A DNA stretch of 6,334 nucleotides from an uncultured Halomicronema sp. (GTDB lineage Bacteria > Cyanobacteriota > Cyanobacteriia > Phormidesmidales > Phormidesmidaceae). The notes beneath the pieces were generated by a model. It saw only the letters and a program-made list of their open reading frames with translations, made no database searches and had not been told where the DNA came from. The stretch lies in NCBI GenBank assembly GCA_937897665.1, contig CALCPB010000958.1, forward strand, positions 1 through 6,334, written 5' to 3'. Positions 5,156 through 6,334 of the stretch are shown one piece after another. The position numbers and the translations under genes were made by a program. Position 1 is the first letter of the stretch. The number at the start of each line of letters is the position of its first letter.

Positions 5156-6334
5156 ATGTTGTGTATCTTTTGTGCGATCGCGCCCCCTGCCCCTCCGCCC
5201 TTACCGCTAGCGTCAGTCGTGCCCGCGGCGATCGCGGCGGACACTCCGCCCCCCCTTTCGGTTCAGCCGCTGCTGTCTCCGCCGACGGAGCTATCGCCGA
5301 AATTCTCATCCCCGCAACTCGCTCAGGCCGTCATCCCCAATGCGGACGGCACCGGCACCGTGGTAACGCCCGACGGTGGCCAACTTGATATCACAGGCGG
5401 CCAGCTTTCAGGCGATGGGGCCAACCTGTTCCACAGCTTTCAGGAGTTTGGGCTGACGGCGGAGCAGGTCGCTAACTTTATCGCCGCACCGGAAATTCAG
5501 AACATTCTCAGCAGCGTCAATGGTGGCAACGCTTCCATCATTAACGGACTGCTGCAGGTTAGTGGCAGCAGTGCCAATCTGTATCTGATCAATCCCGCTG
5601 GCGTTATTTTTGGCCCCCATGGCGCGATCGATCTGACTGGCTCCTTTACGGCGACGACCGCCAACCAGATCGGCTTTGGCGACACCTGGCTAGACGTGCA
5701 AAATCCCACCGCCTATGAAGCGCTAGTGGGCTCACCCGATGGCTTTGCCTTTGCCGAAAACACCTCTGGCACGGTGCTCAACCTGAGCGATTTGACCGTC
5801 GAGGCCGGGGAATCGATCACGCTGCTGGGGGGCGAAGTCATTAATCTCGGCACCATCGAGGCCCCCGGCGGCACGATTACCCTGGCCGCAGTGCCGGGCG
5901 AAAACCTAGTGCGCATCAGTCAGGAAAATCAGCTGCTTAGCCTGGAAATTGCGCCAACCCTGACGACCACCGGGCAGCTCTCGCTGAATCCGCTGGCGTT
6001 ACCGGAGTTGCTGACTGGCAGTGCCCTGGCCAACCCTGACTTGACCGTCGTTCAAAATGCAGATGGCACGGTGCGTTTAGAATCGCCGACGGCAGGGGCG
6101 ACCCTTGAACTTGGCAGCGTCATTGCATCGGGGGAAATCGTCACCGCAGGGGAGCAGGGCGGACAGATCTACCTCCTGGGTCAGCAGGTTTCGCTTTTGG
6201 ATGCTGAGGTCGATACCTCTGGACAGCAGGGCGGCGGCGACATCCGCATTGGCGGTGATTTCCAGGGTCAAGGATCGTTGCCTCGGGCACAGGTTACGAC
6301 GGTTGATGCCGATTCTCAGCTTGCGGCAGACGCG
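5156..6334 (+). CDS. Filamentous haemagglutinin-type two-partner-secretion exoprotein (3' truncated)
   Basis: The frame is open from ATG 5156 to the right edge (393 residues, no stop), so the gene continues outside. Residues from about 64 to about 310 match the N-terminal secretion domain of filamentous haemagglutinin-type TpsA proteins: 'TPDGGQLDITGGQLSGDGAN' (71-90), 'LFHSFQEFGL' (91-100), 'LYLINPAGVIFGPHGAIDLT' (142-161) and 'GSFTATTANQIGF' (162-174). 'NPAGVIFG' stands where FHA has NPNG. Later glycine-rich strands such as 'ITLLGGEVINLGTIEAPGGT' (221-240) and 'GGQIYLLGQQVSLLDAEVDT' (335-354) fit the start of a right-handed beta-helix. Such proteins cross the outer membrane through an FhaC/ShlB-type partner, not present here. 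The first 28 residues are odd for a signal peptide: no Lys or Arg, many prolines, with a possible cleavage near 'AAIAA' (24-28). A GGAG ten bases upstream supports this start; the family is often much longer, so most of the protein is missing. Confidence 0.92.
   Translation, partial: MLCIFCAIAPPAPPPLPLASVVPAAIAADTPPPLSVQPLLSPPTELSPKFSSPQLAQAVIPNADGTGTVVTPDGGQLDITGGQLSGDGANLFHSFQEFGLTAEQVANFIAAPEIQNILSSVNGGNASIINGLLQVSGSSANLYLINPAGVIFGPHGAIDLTGSFTATTANQIGFGDTWLDVQNPTAYEALVGSPDGFAFAENTSGTVLNLSDLTVEAGESITLLGGEVINLGTIEAPGGTITLAAVPGENLVRISQENQLLSLEIAPTLTTTGQLSLNPLALPELLTGSALANPDLTVVQNADGTVRLESPTAGATLELGSVIASGEIVTAGEQGGQIYLLGQQVSLLDAEVDTSGQQGGGDIRIGGDFQGQGSLPRAQVTTVDADSQLAADA

Noticed and set aside
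5140..5388. 82-codon + frame starting at the TAATG overlap
   Set aside because: It has no domain or export signal, and the neighbouring frame from 5156 continues smoothly into the haemagglutinin domain. It is kept only as a start-site question.
688..5560. Frequent CTGCAG hexamers
   Set aside because: Many arise from Leu-Gln codon pairs (CTG CAG) in Gln-rich proteins, so codon use explains them better than a dispersed element.

Overview
The window is almost certainly cyanobacterial DNA. It carries fourteen copies of the octamer GCGATCGC (the HIP1 element of cyanobacterial genomes), it is GC-rich, and five of its six genes resemble families found mainly or only in cyanobacteria (a sigma-factor-like end, DUF1822, a CHAT-CHASE2 fusion, DUF928 and a filamentous-haemagglutinin-type exoprotein). 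A GC-rich filamentous species is a reasonable guess, but nothing here fixes the genus.

All genes lie on the + strand, closely packed, and read like one operon or two adjoining transcription units. From left to right: the 3' end of a sigma-70-like protein (1-209); a DUF1822 protein (244-1227); a CHAT-CHASE2 membrane protein with an intact His/Cys pair (1296-3641); a secreted DUF928 protein whose start overlaps the preceding stop as ATGA (3638-4372); an unrecognised three-helix membrane protein with a four-cysteine, probably periplasmic tail (4457-5140); and the first 393 residues of a two-partner-secretion haemagglutinin-like protein that runs off the right edge (from 5156). The gaps are 34, 68, -4, 84 and 15 bases. 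No gap is longer than 300 bases, and I see no tRNA, rRNA, CRISPR array, insertion sequence or convincing factor-independent terminator.

Sigma-like, DUF1822, CHAT/CHASE2, DUF928 and haemagglutinin-domain genes are, from memory, recurrent neighbours in cyanobacteria. The working inference is a surface or envelope module. In it, the CHASE2 part senses something outside the inner membrane and a cytoplasmic caspase-like CHAT domain is the output. DUF928 and the membrane protein act in the periplasm, and the haemagglutinin-like protein is exported, probably by an FhaC/ShlB-type partner encoded beyond the right edge. The least explained parts are the unknown membrane protein, the atypical N-terminus of the haemagglutinin gene, and an AT-rich inverted repeat inside the CHASE2 coding region.
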